64,000 nucleotides of DNA from Gammaproteobacteria bacterium 39-13 (GCA_001898235.1 MKTN01000004.1:104655-168654), one strand, 5' to 3'; positions 26,200 through 34,875 are shown, numbered from the stretch's first letter. The notes: generated by a model from the letters alone, not told the origin. Program-made: numbers and translations.

Positions 26200-28017
26200 T
26201 TAATATGCCCAACAAAAGCACGACCATTCACTATGCTTTTCTGTGCCGTAAATGTAACGAACAAGATCATGAGAGCCATGATGATGATCACAATGGTGGT
26301 AGGATGTGGCCGCAATCACCTTATTACCGCCGTAAGTCCCAAAATGTTTAATAGGCGACCAATCAGGGCTAACAGGTGGCAGAGATGGATTTAAATCTGC
26401 AAATTCATCCGAAGCATGTACAACCTCACCTCCCAGTACTGTTAAACAAGCATAAATATCTTTTATTTCTTCATCAGTTACAGAAAAATAATCTTTTGAT
26501 AATACAGCAAAATCTGCCAGCTGATGTTCCAGAAAAGAGCCTTTATTATCCGTTTCCTTTGAGAACCACGCGCTACCTCTTGTATATAACTCTAACGCTT
26601 TCTCTCGAGATAATGTGTTCTCTTGTCCGTATAACTGTGTTCCGCCAACGGATTTGCCAGTGGTTAACCAGTATAAACACAACCAAGGATTGTAGCTAGA
26701 AACCCGCGTTGCATCTGTCCCCAGCCCCACCGGGACGCCAGCATCTAATATTTTCTTTATAGGAGGGGTTCTTAAGGTTTTTTCTTTGCCATAACGCTCA
26801 ATAAAATATTCCCCTTGAAATGCCATTCGATTTTGAATAGCAATTCCTCCACCTAAATTCTTTACCCTTTCAATGGAAGCATCTGAAATGGTTTCAGCAT
26901 GATCGAAAAACCAATTTAAGCTGTCAATCGGAAATTCATGATGAATTTTTTCATAAACATTTAATGCACGAACTATAGACTCATCATAGGTTGCATGTAA
27001 GCGAAAAGCCCATTTATTCTCTGCCAGTAAACGAACAACAGGTTCTAATTGAGTTTCCATATTAGCAGATAAATCAGGCCTAGGTTGCAAAAAATCTTCA
27101 AAATCAGCAGCAGAAAATACTAGCATTTCTCCTGCGCCATTATGACGATAATAATCATTACCGTCTTGGTATTTTGAAGATTTAGTCCATGATTGAAAAT
27201 CATCATATTCTTCATTAGGACGCTGAGTAAACAAATGGTATGCAATACGTATAGTGAGTTTATTTTCCTTGTGTAGTTTTTCAATAATGCGATAATCTTG
27301 CGGATAACGCTGAAAACCACCCCCGGCATCACAAATACTAGTAACTCCCAGCCTATTTAGTTCTCGCATAAAATGTAAGGTGGAGTTTATCTGATCATTT
27401 GATTCCAATGTAGGCCCCATTGCTAAAGCAGAATATAGGATAATGGCATTAGGGTGCGCAATTAATAGGCCTGTGGGGTTGCCGTTCACATCTCGTTCGA
27501 TCTTGGTTCCAGGCATTTCTTTAGTATTCTTGTCATACCCTATCACTCTTAATGCAGCTTTATTTAACAAAGCGCTATCATATAAATGCAAGATAAATAC
27601 TGGCGTGTCTGGAGAAACGTCGTTGATCTCCTTTAATGAAGGCATCCTTTTTTCTTTGAATTGAAATTCTGTCCATCCGCCCACTACTCTTACCCATTGT
27701 GGCGCAGGGGTTCTTGCTGCTTGTATCTTTAACATATAAAGCGCATCATTTAAACTAGTGATCCCATCCCAACGTAACTCCATATTAAAACTCAAGCCAC
27801 CTCGTATCAAATGAATATGAGAGTCATTTAAACCAGGAATAACTGTTCTGCCATGTAAATCGAATAATTTAGTCGAGGCATCAGCAAGATTTTTAATTTC
27901 ATTATCTTGCCCAAATTTCACAAAACGATTATCCCTGATTGCAACAGATGTAATATTCTTACCAAAGGTACCAAAACCTTGGAATTTACCATTAAACGCT
28001 ATTACATCAACTGCCAT
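26200..28017 (-). CDS. YtcJ-like amidohydrolase (Amidohydro_3)
   Basis: A metal-dependent hydrolase of the amidohydrolase superfamily. Composite beta-sandwich ends with RTVIPGLNDSHIHLIRGG, where H67 and H69 are the first metal ligands; further ligand regions are HATYDE and WFFDHAETIS, and GLGTDATRVSSYNPW holds the conserved Asp. 605 residues, typical. The C-terminus is His/Cys-rich, ending CFCWAY, a tail I believe relatives share. GGAG lies 7 bases before the ATG. Divergent from the YcaC-like hydrolase at 28199, a pairing that suggests joint use of an amide or carbamate substrate (inference). Confidence 0.88.
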   Translation of the reverse strand: MAVDVIAFNGKFQGFGTFGKNITSVAIRDNRFVKFGQDNEIKNLADASTKLFDLHGRTVIPGLNDSHIHLIRGGLSFNMELRWDGITSLNDALYMLKIQAARTPAPQWVRVVGGWTEFQFKEKRMPSLKEINDVSPDTPVFILHLYDSALLNKAALRVIGYDKNTKEMPGTKIERDVNGNPTGLLIAHPNAIILYSALAMGPTLESNDQINSTLHFMRELNRLGVTSICDAGGGFQRYPQDYRIIEKLHKENKLTIRIAYHLFTQRPNEEYDDFQSWTKSSKYQDGNDYYRHNGAGEMLVFSAADFEDFLQPRPDLSANMETQLEPVVRLLAENKWAFRLHATYDESIVRALNVYEKIHHEFPIDSLNWFFDHAETISDASIERVKNLGGGIAIQNRMAFQGEYFIERYGKEKTLRTPPIKKILDAGVPVGLGTDATRVSSYNPWLCLYWLTTGKSVGGTQLYGQENTLSREKALELYTRGSAWFSKETDNKGSFLEHQLADFAVLSKDYFSVTDEEIKDIYACLTVLGGEVVHASDEFADLNPSLPPVSPDWSPIKHFGTYGGNKVIAATSYHHCDHHHGSHDLVRYIYGTEKHSEWSCFCWAY

Positions 28018-28198
28018 CGCTACTCTCCTAAGGCATGAGTATTTTTATAATATAGATACAATTCTGAATAAAAAGACTAAAGAGCGAAGTTACATTCGTA
28101 TAAAATTTTACAGTTTGCTAGATAAAAATAAGGTAAATATTAAAGCATAAGAAAGTAAATACGATACTAATTCAAATAACAATGTCATAAGGAATTTT

Positions 28199-28855
28199 AT
28201 GCCAAACGCAACCGCTACACCAGGAAAAACTCTTTTAAATCCTACTGATCATATTTTAATTATGATAGATCACCAATCGCAGATGTCCTTTGCAACTAAA
28301 TCCATTGATGCAATTAATTTACGTAATAATGCTGCTCTTGTTGCCAATGCGGCAAAAGAATTTAAAGTTGCTACTATTCTTACTACCGTTGCAGAAAAAA
28401 CATTTTCAGGACCAATATTTCCTGAAATCAGCAGCGTATTTCCCGAGATCAAAGCGATTGATCGCACATCGATGAATACCTGGGAAGATGTTAATGTTAT
28501 CAATAGAGTTAATCAGTTAAACAAGACTAAAATTGTTTTATGTGGTTTATGGACAGGGGTATGCATTGTCGGTCCGGCGCTCTCTGCCATTGATCAAGGA
28601 TTTGAAGTATATGTCATTGCAGATGCTTGTGGAGATGTTAGTGAAGAAGCGCATGAACGAGCAATGCAACGTATGATACAAATAGGAGCAAAACCCATGA
28701 CCTCTTTGCAATATTTGCTAGAATTGCAACGGGATTGGGCTCGCTCGCAAACCTATAATCAGACCGTCGACACGGCAATTAAGTTTGGTGGTAGCTACGG
28801 TCTTGGTCTTATCTATGCGCATGCGATGTTTGACGCCAAAGAGGGAAAATCCTAG
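28199..28855 (+). CDS. Isochorismatase-family cysteine hydrolase (YcaC-like)
   Basis: A cysteine hydrolase of the isochorismatase/nicotinamidase fold. HILIMIDHQSQMSF places the catalytic Asp at 24; GLWTGVCIVGPALSAIDQG places the nucleophile Cys at 122 after the typical cis-peptide region; VYVIADACGDVSEEAHERAMQRM is the conserved tail seen in YcaC proteins. 218 residues is normal for YcaC. AAGGA five bases before the ATG. Substrate unknown even for the best-studied relatives. Divergent from the amidohydrolase gene with ~180 bases of shared upstream DNA. Confidence 0.9.
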   Translation: MPNATATPGKTLLNPTDHILIMIDHQSQMSFATKSIDAINLRNNAALVANAAKEFKVATILTTVAEKTFSGPIFPEISSVFPEIKAIDRTSMNTWEDVNVINRVNQLNKTKIVLCGLWTGVCIVGPALSAIDQGFEVYVIADACGDVSEEAHERAMQRMIQIGAKPMTSLQYLLELQRDWARSQTYNQTVDTAIKFGGSYGLGLIYAHAMFDAKEGKS

Positions 28856-29024
28856 AAATCCCCCCACTCTTTTGGTAGATATCTTATTTAACAACGATGA
28901 GCACGCAGAATCTGCGCTTGGCACTCCTAGTTAATCTAATAGCAGCTATGCTAATCTAACATTGTCTTTGATATAAACAAGTTATGTGCCTCAGCTAGTT
29001 TAGTTAAAAGGATTTTGTTGTTCG

Positions 29025-29978
29025 ATGAAAAATGCTGCTTTAGGTATCCTTTTATTTTTCACCGCTTCTCTTTGTACAGCATATCAATCCCAGCCCGTAG
29101 AAAAAAAGGGAAAAGCAAAAGAAGAGAAAACGGAAGAAAAAAAAGACAAGGAAGATAAAAACGAACCGCCTAAAATAGGTAATTTTGCTCTCCCTAGCAC
29201 GCAGCAACCTGGGGCGTTCCTAAGCATGGGGCAAAATGTTATTGATAAAAACCAAATCCAGCTCTATTGCCTAGCCGACGTATTCCATGGTTCTAAAAGA
29301 CATAATATCGATGCCATTCCAGCTGTTGTCTATGGGATCACTAACAATTTATCGGCATTCTTTAATATACCTATCGCAATAAGTTATAAGCAAGATGATA
29401 CCCATTCATCCGGCTTAGAAGATATGTTTTTACAATTTGAATATGCAGTCAGCAGTAAAACCTCTTCTGATTCTTCCTATCAATCAACTATTCTTGCTAA
29501 CATCACCTTTCCCTCGGGCTCAACAGAGAAAACTCCAAATACAGGAATTGGCGCTCCCAGTTATTTTTTAGGTGTCACCTTTGACAAAACCTACGTCAAT
29601 TGGCTTGTCTTCACCTCTTATGGGGGAGTTCTTACAACAACACGCAATGAAACAAAATATGGAAATGAACTACTTTATCAATTGGGCATAGGTAGGAATA
29701 TATACAGCATACCGTCTAAGTGGATTTTTGCCTGGATGGTTGAAGCCGATGGGCAATATACTGGAAAAAATAAAATTAATGGGGTAAAAGATCCCAATTC
29801 CGGTGGGAATGTACTATTTATTACCCCATCCATGTGGATTTCTTCTAATCATCTTATACTCCAATTAGGGGCGGGAGTGCCAGTGATTCAACACTTGATT
29901 GGCACTCAAGATAAGAACAGTTATCTTTTGGCCTTAAATATAGGATGGACTTTTGGTTCTGATAAAGCAGATTTATGA
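29025..29978 (+). CDS. Predicted outer membrane beta-barrel protein
   Basis: A 317-residue exported protein. Signal peptide MKNAALGILLFFTASLCTAY, then a Lys/Glu-rich low-complexity linker (residues ~25-48), then a barrel-like series of alternating strands, for example YGITNNLSAFFNIPIAISY and LLYQLGIGRNIYS, ending LLALNIGWTF. The pattern resembles the MetA-pathway phenol-degradation or transporter-like porin group found in Legionella, though I cannot assign it firmly. It is followed after 8 bases by the DUF4389 membrane protein, so the two are likely co-transcribed. Confidence 0.7.
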   Translation: MKNAALGILLFFTASLCTAYQSQPVEKKGKAKEEKTEEKKDKEDKNEPPKIGNFALPSTQQPGAFLSMGQNVIDKNQIQLYCLADVFHGSKRHNIDAIPAVVYGITNNLSAFFNIPIAISYKQDDTHSSGLEDMFLQFEYAVSSKTSSDSSYQSTILANITFPSGSTEKTPNTGIGAPSYFLGVTFDKTYVNWLVFTSYGGVLTTTRNETKYGNELLYQLGIGRNIYSIPSKWIFAWMVEADGQYTGKNKINGVKDPNSGGNVLFITPSMWISSNHLILQLGAGVPVIQHLIGTQDKNSYLLALNIGWTFGSDKADL

Positions 29979-29986
29979 GGTGAAAA

Positions 29987-30298
29987 ATGAACGATAACTT
30001 AAAAAAAATTGGTACCGCACTTGGTCCGAAAGAAATATGGTTTCGAGGTCTTTTTATCGTACTATTTTTCTTTATCAGCTACATTGCCGCTTTTGTTCTA
30101 TTTTTTGTAGTCATGTTTCAATTCTTTTTTAATCTTATCACTAAAAAATCTAATGAATATTTGCTTCAGTTTGGTCAAACTTTATGCGCCTATTTTTATG
30201 AAATTTTTAATTTTATTACCTATAATTCTGATCAAAAACCATTTCCTTTTAAATCCTGGCCTAAAGCATCTCTTCGCGCTGATATTTCATCAAATTAA
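29987..30298 (+). CDS. DUF4389 membrane protein
   Basis: A 103-residue inner-membrane protein matching DUF4389: a conserved W-x-RG entry (EIWFRGLFIVLFFF), two close hydrophobic helices (residues ~18-50), the FFNLIT segment, then YEIFNFITYNSDQKPFPF and SWP, the family's hallmark tail. Function unknown. Co-transcribed with the beta-barrel gene (8-base gap). A long hairpin starts 12 bases past the stop. Confidence 0.85.
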   Translation: MNDNLKKIGTALGPKEIWFRGLFIVLFFFISYIAAFVLFFVVMFQFFFNLITKKSNEYLLQFGQTLCAYFYEIFNFITYNSDQKPFPFKSWPKASLRADISSN

Positions 30299-30309
30299 AA
30301 GCAAAATTT

Positions 30310-30357
30310 GATCTAGCTTTGTTATTTAAAATCAATTTTTAATGACGAAGCTAGATC
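30310..30357 (+). terminator. 17-pair hairpin after the DUF4389 gene
   Basis: GATCTAGCTTTGTTATT (30310-30326) pairs with AATGACGAAGCTAGATC (30341-30357) with two G-U pairs and a 14-base loop. It may terminate or stabilise the transcript; no T-run follows. Confidence 0.5.
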
Positions 30358-30481
30358 CGAACTTCACATGCTTAACTCTGTTGTCAGCAAATGTATGGTT
30401 CGTTCAATTTAATACCATGGTAAAACATCTTAAAAAATTGACGAACTTTTGAAGATTTCGCGCTGATAATAAATCTAAGCA

Positions 30482-30535
30482 AAAAGGGGGGCAAGCCCCA
30501 ATACTGAGATTTAGCATATTCTGCTAAATCTCAGT
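30482..30535 (-). terminator. Double hairpin terminator of the cupin gene
   Basis: On the minus strand a perfect 14-pair hairpin (30503-30516 with 30522-30535, five-base loop) is followed by GGGGCTTGCCCC and then CCTTTTT. The second, short GC stem plus T-run is a standard intrinsic terminator; the first may protect the 3' end. Confidence 0.7.
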
Positions 30536-30544
30536 TCGCAGCAA

Positions 30545-31030
30545 TCATTCCTTTTCTGCAGAATCAGTACTTTTCTTGAGTTGAGAATGCGCAGGTATAT
30601 CAGTACGCGAATAAACACTTATGATTTTCAAAGGCTTATCTTTGTTTAGATTGATAACATTATGCGGCGTTCCTTGAGGGATAAATATCAAATCGCCTGT
30701 CTTAACTGTTGATGTTTTTCCATTTAAATCAGTTTTTGCATTCCCTTCTGCAATGAAAATGACTTGATCAAATTGATGTGTTTCCATACCAATTTCATTT
30801 TTTGGATTAGTCGCGGGTGAAATACTCATAAATACGACTTGTGCGTCTTTACCTGTTAGGAAAGCAGATTTCCAATTATCATTTTTTTTGGATTGTTCAT
30901 AAATTTGATGAACTACTGTAGGCTCGCTAATTTTATTTTCTTCTGGACTTTTTTCATTTAAGCCAAATGTTAAAGTGGGCACAAGGCAAATAGCTAAAAA
31001 TGAAATCTTGAACGCAGTTTTTTGAAGCAT
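30545..31030 (-). CDS. Exported cupin-domain protein
   Basis: A 161-residue periplasmic single-domain cupin. Signal peptide ends PTLTFG. The cupin core carries motif 1 ETHQFDQVIFIAEGNAKTD, with metal-ligand-type His and Gln, and motif 2 GDLIFIPQGTPHNVIN with the second His. Cupins of this form bind small molecules or metals; the ligand is unknown. The C-terminus is charged (STDSAEKE). Single gene with its own double terminator; GGAGG-like bases precede the ATG. Confidence 0.82.
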   Translation of the reverse strand: MLQKTAFKISFLAICLVPTLTFGLNEKSPEENKISEPTVVHQIYEQSKKNDNWKSAFLTGKDAQVVFMSISPATNPKNEIGMETHQFDQVIFIAEGNAKTDLNGKTSTVKTGDLIFIPQGTPHNVINLNKDKPLKIISVYSRTDIPAHSQLKKSTDSAEKE

Positions 31031-31260
31031 GGTGAACCTCCTTGTTTATACTAGAAATATTATAAATAGGGTTTCGTTTGATAGCTAGTCAGTATAAATC
31101 AATTGCTAGTAACAACATCATAGTCATTGTAGTCATTGATAATTTTAAAAAACAACATATTTAGTTAATTTTATGGCACAGTTATGACTAGACATATATT
31201 TAAATCTCAGGCATAAATTGCTTTAGTTTCAGTATTTACTGGATGTTAAAAGGACTTGCT

Positions 31261-31791
31261 ATGAATAATACGGATTGGAGTTATGATGTCATTTCTAAGT
31301 TATTTCACTGGATATTGGCAATCTTGCTTATAGGTTTAGTAGCTTTGGGCTGGTATATGATGTCTATCGAAGATCAACCCAATAGTGGTTGGTATTTTGG
31401 CATTCATAAATCGTTCGGCCTCATTGCTGCCACACTTGTTTTGTTGAGACTAATCTGGCGTATTGGCCATAAGCCTGCCCCTCTTCCAGATAGCGTGCCA
31501 CATTGGCAAGCCAAAATATCGAGAGCGATCCATTTTTTACTTTACATTTGTATGATCGTCATGCCATTAACAGGTTTTTTAGGATCATCATTTGGTAAAT
31601 ACGGGGTTGCCTTTTTTGGATGGCCACTTCCCAAATGGACAAATCAAAATCATGATATCTCAGAACAATTTTTCGAAATTCACGAAACATTCGCATGGTT
31701 TCTTGTTGTATTAGTAGTACTTCATATTCTTGCGGCACTCAAGCATCTTTTCATTAACAAGGATGGGGTGTTTAAGCGCATGTGGTTTTAA
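31261..31791 (+). CDS. Cytochrome b561 family protein
   Basis: An inner-membrane di-haem b-type cytochrome that moves electrons between quinol and periplasmic acceptors. Four hydrophobic helices: FHWILAILLIGLVALGWYM, HKSFGLIAATLVLLRLIW, HFLLYICMIVMPLTGFLG and HETFAWFLVVLVVLHILAALKH, each with a His positioned as haem ligand as in the YodB/CybB group. I start at ATG 31261, which has AGGA upstream; the ATG six codons earlier has none. 176 residues is normal. A role in superoxide oxidation is possible, as for CybB, but unproven here. Confidence 0.9.
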   Translation: MNNTDWSYDVISKLFHWILAILLIGLVALGWYMMSIEDQPNSGWYFGIHKSFGLIAATLVLLRLIWRIGHKPAPLPDSVPHWQAKISRAIHFLLYICMIVMPLTGFLGSSFGKYGVAFFGWPLPKWTNQNHDISEQFFEIHETFAWFLVVLVVLHILAALKHLFINKDGVFKRMWF

Positions 31792-31815
31792 TTGTTTTGA
31801 TAAGCGCATTTTACC

Positions 31816-31847
31816 TGGTGGTTGCAGAGGTGGGTCTTGAACTCACG
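31816..31847 (-). pseudogene. Remnant of a tRNA 3' half
   Basis: Read on the minus strand the stretch gives a T-arm-like CGTGAGTTCAAGACCCAC, then CTCTGCAACCACCA: T-loop TTCAAGA, a five-base stem with one mismatch, an acceptor-like strand and CCA. The end CTGCAACCA resembles initiator tRNA-Met. No D-arm or anticodon arm can be found upstream, so it is a fragment. Such 3' fragments are often left by elements that integrate at tRNA genes. It is not a working tRNA. Confidence 0.45.
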
Positions 31848-31882
31848 TTTTGCAGCCATACATATGCATGCATTAAGAGCGT

Positions 31883-32374
31883 TTAGCTATTAGCTAATCT
31901 TACACGATGATGGTAATTTATCACACGGAACATTAATTCATTTTCTTTTTCTGTGGGTGAATCAACCATCATAATATAATGCCCATTTTTAATGTACCCT
32001 TTAAATTTTTCAACAATAGGATTTTCTACACTTACACCGATTAAACTGCTTACCCATGCACCAAAGAGCATGCCAAAAAAGAGTATTAAAGCAATTACTA
32101 AGAAATTAGCGGGAATATTTGCTGGTAATGCATAAGCATATAATGCGGCAAGAATTACAGAAAAACCGATCCCGATGCCCCCCCCCCTGATAAGAGAAGG
32201 CACCAAATCAGATGTTTGCAAAAGATTAGCTTCTTGCAAATGTTCCTTCTCAAGTTTTTCTGATGCATTCCCTAGTACATGAACATTCGTTTCATTAATT
32301 CCAATTTCTTCCAATTCATGCACTATTTCTTTTGTTTCTGATAGATCGGGTACAAGAAAGAAAAAACGTTTCAT
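31883..32374 (-). CDS. DUF1269-like membrane protein with an internal G10 tract
   Basis: A 163-residue protein with a soluble N-terminal alpha/beta part (RFFFLVPDLSETKEIVHELEEIGI), two hydrophobic helices (VILAALYAYALPANIPANFLVIALILFF region, residues ~75-115) and a C-terminal segment, YIMMVDSPTEKE. This is the arrangement of DUF1269/general-stress 17M-like proteins. I start at ATG 32374, where GGAGG lies 9 bases upstream. Codons AGG GGG GGG GGC for residues RGGG contain ten consecutive G on the coding strand, an obvious slippage site that could switch the gene off. Confidence 0.75.
   Translation of the reverse strand: MKRFFFLVPDLSETKEIVHELEEIGINETNVHVLGNASEKLEKEHLQEANLLQTSDLVPSLIRGGGIGIGFSVILAALYAYALPANIPANFLVIALILFFGMLFGAWVSSLIGVSVENPIVEKFKGYIKNGHYIMMVDSPTEKENELMFRVINYHHRVRLANS
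32178..32187. repeat. Homopolymer C10 (G10 on coding strand) inside a gene
   Basis: Ten consecutive C on the plus strand in an AT-rich sequence, inside the coding region at 31883-32374. Tracts this long are prone to slipped-strand mispairing and also to sequencing error. Confidence 0.85.
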
Positions 32375-32493
32375 ATTCTTTCCCTCCACTCATTGGTTCA
32401 TTAGTACTATTTTAGCATGCATTGAGTTGGGTAACACCCTGATGTTGCACGTATGCAATTCACCCTATAAATGAGAAAATAAAAGAAATTTCT

Positions 32494-33354
32494 TTAATTC
32501 AGCGCCTTTAATAAGCTCTTTAAACTAACCTTATTTTTAATTACTTCATTCTTTTGTTTCTTTGTTAAACGCTTGATAAGATATTCCGCTTGATAAGCTT
32601 GTACTTTGTTATCCATCAATTGTTTAAACACGAGTTTAAGCGGCCCTTTTCCTTTCAAATATTTGGCACATTTTTTCCCTTGTTCCTGATGTTCTTGAAA
32701 ACGTCTTTTTACATCAGTTGCAACACCTGTATACCAAGAACCATCTTTACATTGGATAACATAAACGAACCAAGTTTGTTTTTCTTTTTCGAGAACAAAA
32801 CAATTTGATTGATGATCATTTACTAAACCAATTGCTTGCATGTACGCATAAATAATAGTGCTACCGACAAACCTAAATCCCCTTTTCTTCAGATCTTTAG
32901 AAATGGCATCACTGATCGAAGTTTTAGTAGGATATGTTGTTAAATCTTTATGATGCTGATGAATGGTTTTCTGTTGAACAAATCCCCAGATATATTTATC
33001 GAAAGAACCGAATTCTTTTTGCACTTCAAGAAACGCTTTAGCATTGCTAATGGTGGATTCTATTTTTAACCGATTTCGTACAACACCCGGGTCTTTTAAA
33101 ATCCGTTCAACATCATTTTGAGAAAATTTTGCCACTTTTTTCGGCGCAAATTTTGCAAAAACCTTTCGGTAATGCTCTCTTTTGTTTAATATAGTTTCCC
33201 AGCTTAACCCTGCCTGAGCCCCTTCAAGCGTTAACATTTCAAAGTGTTTTACATCATCATGAACGGGTCTTCCCCATTCTTTATCGTGGTAGGTAACATA
33301 AAGAGGATTTTCAAGATTTACCCAAGCACAACGTAATTTGGATTGTTTTTTCAT
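32494..33354 (-). CDS. DNA-3-methyladenine glycosylase I (Tag) fused to a GIY-YIG nuclease domain
   Basis: Residues 1-190 are Tag: CAWVNLENPLYVTYHDKEWG and FEMLTLEGAQAGLSW with the catalytic-region Glu44, and all four zinc ligands (C9, H23, H181, C185) are conserved. Residues ~195-275 are a GIY-YIG domain: FVYVIQC with Y198, then YTG at 208-210, R217, H222 and metal-ligand-type E257 (AEYLIKRL), as in YhbQ/UvrC-type domains. Tag removes N3-methyladenine, leaving an abasic site; the nuclease could then nick. No stop, frameshift or linker break separates them, so this is a real fusion (286 residues; Tag alone is ~190). Usually separate proteins. Confidence 0.93.
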   Translation of the reverse strand: MKKQSKLRCAWVNLENPLYVTYHDKEWGRPVHDDVKHFEMLTLEGAQAGLSWETILNKREHYRKVFAKFAPKKVAKFSQNDVERILKDPGVVRNRLKIESTISNAKAFLEVQKEFGSFDKYIWGFVQQKTIHQHHKDLTTYPTKTSISDAISKDLKKRGFRFVGSTIIYAYMQAIGLVNDHQSNCFVLEKEKQTWFVYVIQCKDGSWYTGVATDVKRRFQEHQEQGKKCAKYLKGKGPLKLVFKQLMDNKVQAYQAEYLIKRLTKKQKNEVIKNKVSLKSLLKALN

Positions 33355-33559
33355 TTTTTTTCCAGTTATTTTATTGAAGTGACAATTCAGTTACTCTTGA
33401 ATTCCAGTCCTTTTTGAGAAAGTACATCTTGTACAGACTGTGCACTTTTACTCAGTCGGCACATCCTTTTTATTTTTATCTCTTCAGAGGATCTATAATT
33501 TATTAGATTAATTAATCTATTTCAATAGCTTGTATATACAAAAGAAGGTTTTCTCAACA

Positions 33560-33802
33560 ATGAAAATTTGGAAACTTACACCAGTCAATGGTAGCGGGTA
33601 TGTTCGTATCAGAGCCCCTAGTGAAATGCGAGCACGTGAAATTGCGTTCAAATCATTTGTAAGCAAAGAGGCTCACAGATCTACCCATCCAACAGATTGG
33701 CAAAACCTATCTTGGCAAGATGCTAAACAAGTAACTTGTATACTTGAAGAAGATGATATATCTGATGAAGAAGGCTTTTTAGATATCGTGAAAAAGGAGT
33801 AG
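33560..33802 (+). CDS. Small hypothetical soluble protein
   Basis: About 80 residues, starting MKIWKLTPVNGSGYVRIRAPSEM and ending in an acidic tail, EEDDISDEEGF. No membrane or export signal. I do not recognise a family with certainty; the pattern RIRAPSEMRAREIA suggests a small conserved fold. A longer frame from a TTG at 33530 has no support; GAAGG upstream of ATG 33560 is somewhat distant. Followed after 5 bases by the DUF1328 gene. Confidence 0.7.
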   Translation: MKIWKLTPVNGSGYVRIRAPSEMRAREIAFKSFVSKEAHRSTHPTDWQNLSWQDAKQVTCILEEDDISDEEGFLDIVKKE

Positions 33803-33807
33803 GCAAT

Positions 33808-33996
33808 ATGTTAAATTTAGGTGATAGATCTTTACTTTTTTATGCCGTAGCATGCTTAATCCTTGCTGTGGTTGCTTCATTTTTTGGTTTTTTTGGTTTA
33901 GCTGGCGCCTTAGGTGAAATTGGAAGGATCCTCTTTTTCGTTTTTATTGTGTTATTTCTCTTGACGCTAGTTGCACACTTAGTGCGGAAAAAATGA
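33808..33996 (+). CDS. DUF1328 (YtjA-like) small membrane protein
   Basis: A 62-residue protein that is nearly all two hydrophobic helices: RSLLFYAVACLILAVVASFFGFFGLAG and IGRILFFVFIVLFLLTLVAHL. This matches the YtjA/DUF1328 family exactly in size and motif spacing (FGFxGLAG). Function unknown. AAAAAGGAG lies across the previous gene's end and 9 bases before the ATG, so translation is probably coupled to the upstream gene. Confidence 0.88.
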   Translation: MLNLGDRSLLFYAVACLILAVVASFFGFFGLAGALGEIGRILFFVFIVLFLLTLVAHLVRKK

Positions 33997-34002
33997 ACAA
34001 CA

Positions 34003-34875
34003 GTGAAAATAGAAACGTCTCATTCTGTCATAAATCATCCTACCTCGTTCCAAGCAAGGGTGGCAAGTTTTTGGGACAACACTTCCCTTGTTTGGAACGA
34101 GATTTGGGGCCCACATATCCATCATGGATATTATTCTGATGAAAAAATCACTCTCTCTCCTCAAGAAAATTTATTAGAAAAACTCATTAAACAGCTTAAC
34201 ATTTTTCCTCAACAAAAATGGTTAGATGTAGGCTGCGGCATGGGCGAAACAGCTATTTATTTGTCAAAACACTTTCCCCTACACATAACCGGCATAAACT
34301 TAAGCGAAAAACAATTGGAAATAGCACGCCTTCGCGCCAAGGAAGAACAATTAGATTATGTTGTTTTTAAAAAGGAAGATGCTCTATCTCTGCAAAGTTT
34401 TCATGATGAAACTTTTGATATTGTTTGGTCGTTAGAAAGCTGTGAGCAATTCTTAGATAAAGAGCAATTTATCAAGCAATGTCACCGCGTTTTAAAGCCT
34501 GGAGGAAAATTATTGCTTGCAACGTGGTGTTCTGAAAAAGAATCTTATGAAGGGAAAATGGCAAAGGACTATCTTGCGTTATGCCAGACGTATTGCGTCC
34601 CTTATATGCCCACAATGGAATATTATTCACAACGATTAGCCCTCTATTTTGATGTTCTCTTCAAAGAAGATTGGTCAATATACATCAAACCTAGCTGGGC
34701 CGCAGGACTTTCAAAGCTAAGCCAATATTCCTATTTTGACTTGCTCAAATTTTGCAGAATAAAGGATTTGCCTCTTATTTGGAAAGTTAATTTAATGGCT
34801 GACGCTTTTCAACATGGACACATTCGTTATGGCGTTTTTGTTGCACAAAAAAAGCCATTCCAAACAAACATATAA
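34003..34875 (+). CDS. Class I SAM methyltransferase (small-molecule, tocopherol/sterol type)
   Basis: A 290-residue methyltransferase. WLDVGCGMGETAIYLSKHF is motif I, and GINLSEKQLEIAR and KEDALSLQS follow; FDIVWSLESCEQFLDK and RVLKPGGKLLLATW complete the fold. The layout, with an N-terminal helix HHGYYSDEKI and a long C-terminal cap, resembles gamma-tocopherol or sarcosine/phosphoethanolamine methyltransferases. Start is GTG 34003, 6 bases after DUF1328. Substrate unknown; the genome otherwise shows no tocopherol genes here. Convergent with uspA. Confidence 0.85.
   Translation: MKIETSHSVINHPTSFQARVASFWDNTSLVWNEIWGPHIHHGYYSDEKITLSPQENLLEKLIKQLNIFPQQKWLDVGCGMGETAIYLSKHFPLHITGINLSEKQLEIARLRAKEEQLDYVVFKKEDALSLQSFHDETFDIVWSLESCEQFLDKEQFIKQCHRVLKPGGKLLLATWCSEKESYEGKMAKDYLALCQTYCVPYMPTMEYYSQRLALYFDVLFKEDWSIYIKPSWAAGLSKLSQYSYFDLLKFCRIKDLPLIWKVNLMADAFQHGHIRYGVFVAQKKPFQTNI

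Noticed and set aside
26200..26320. His/Cys-rich C-terminus of the amidohydrolase as a new metal site
   Set aside because: I recall similar Cys-x-Cys-Phe tails in related amidohydrolases, so it is probably a family feature.
33401..33480. LexA-like or other operator near GTACATCTTGTAC
   Set aside because: Does not match a known operator; the CTG and CAG arms are not spaced correctly.
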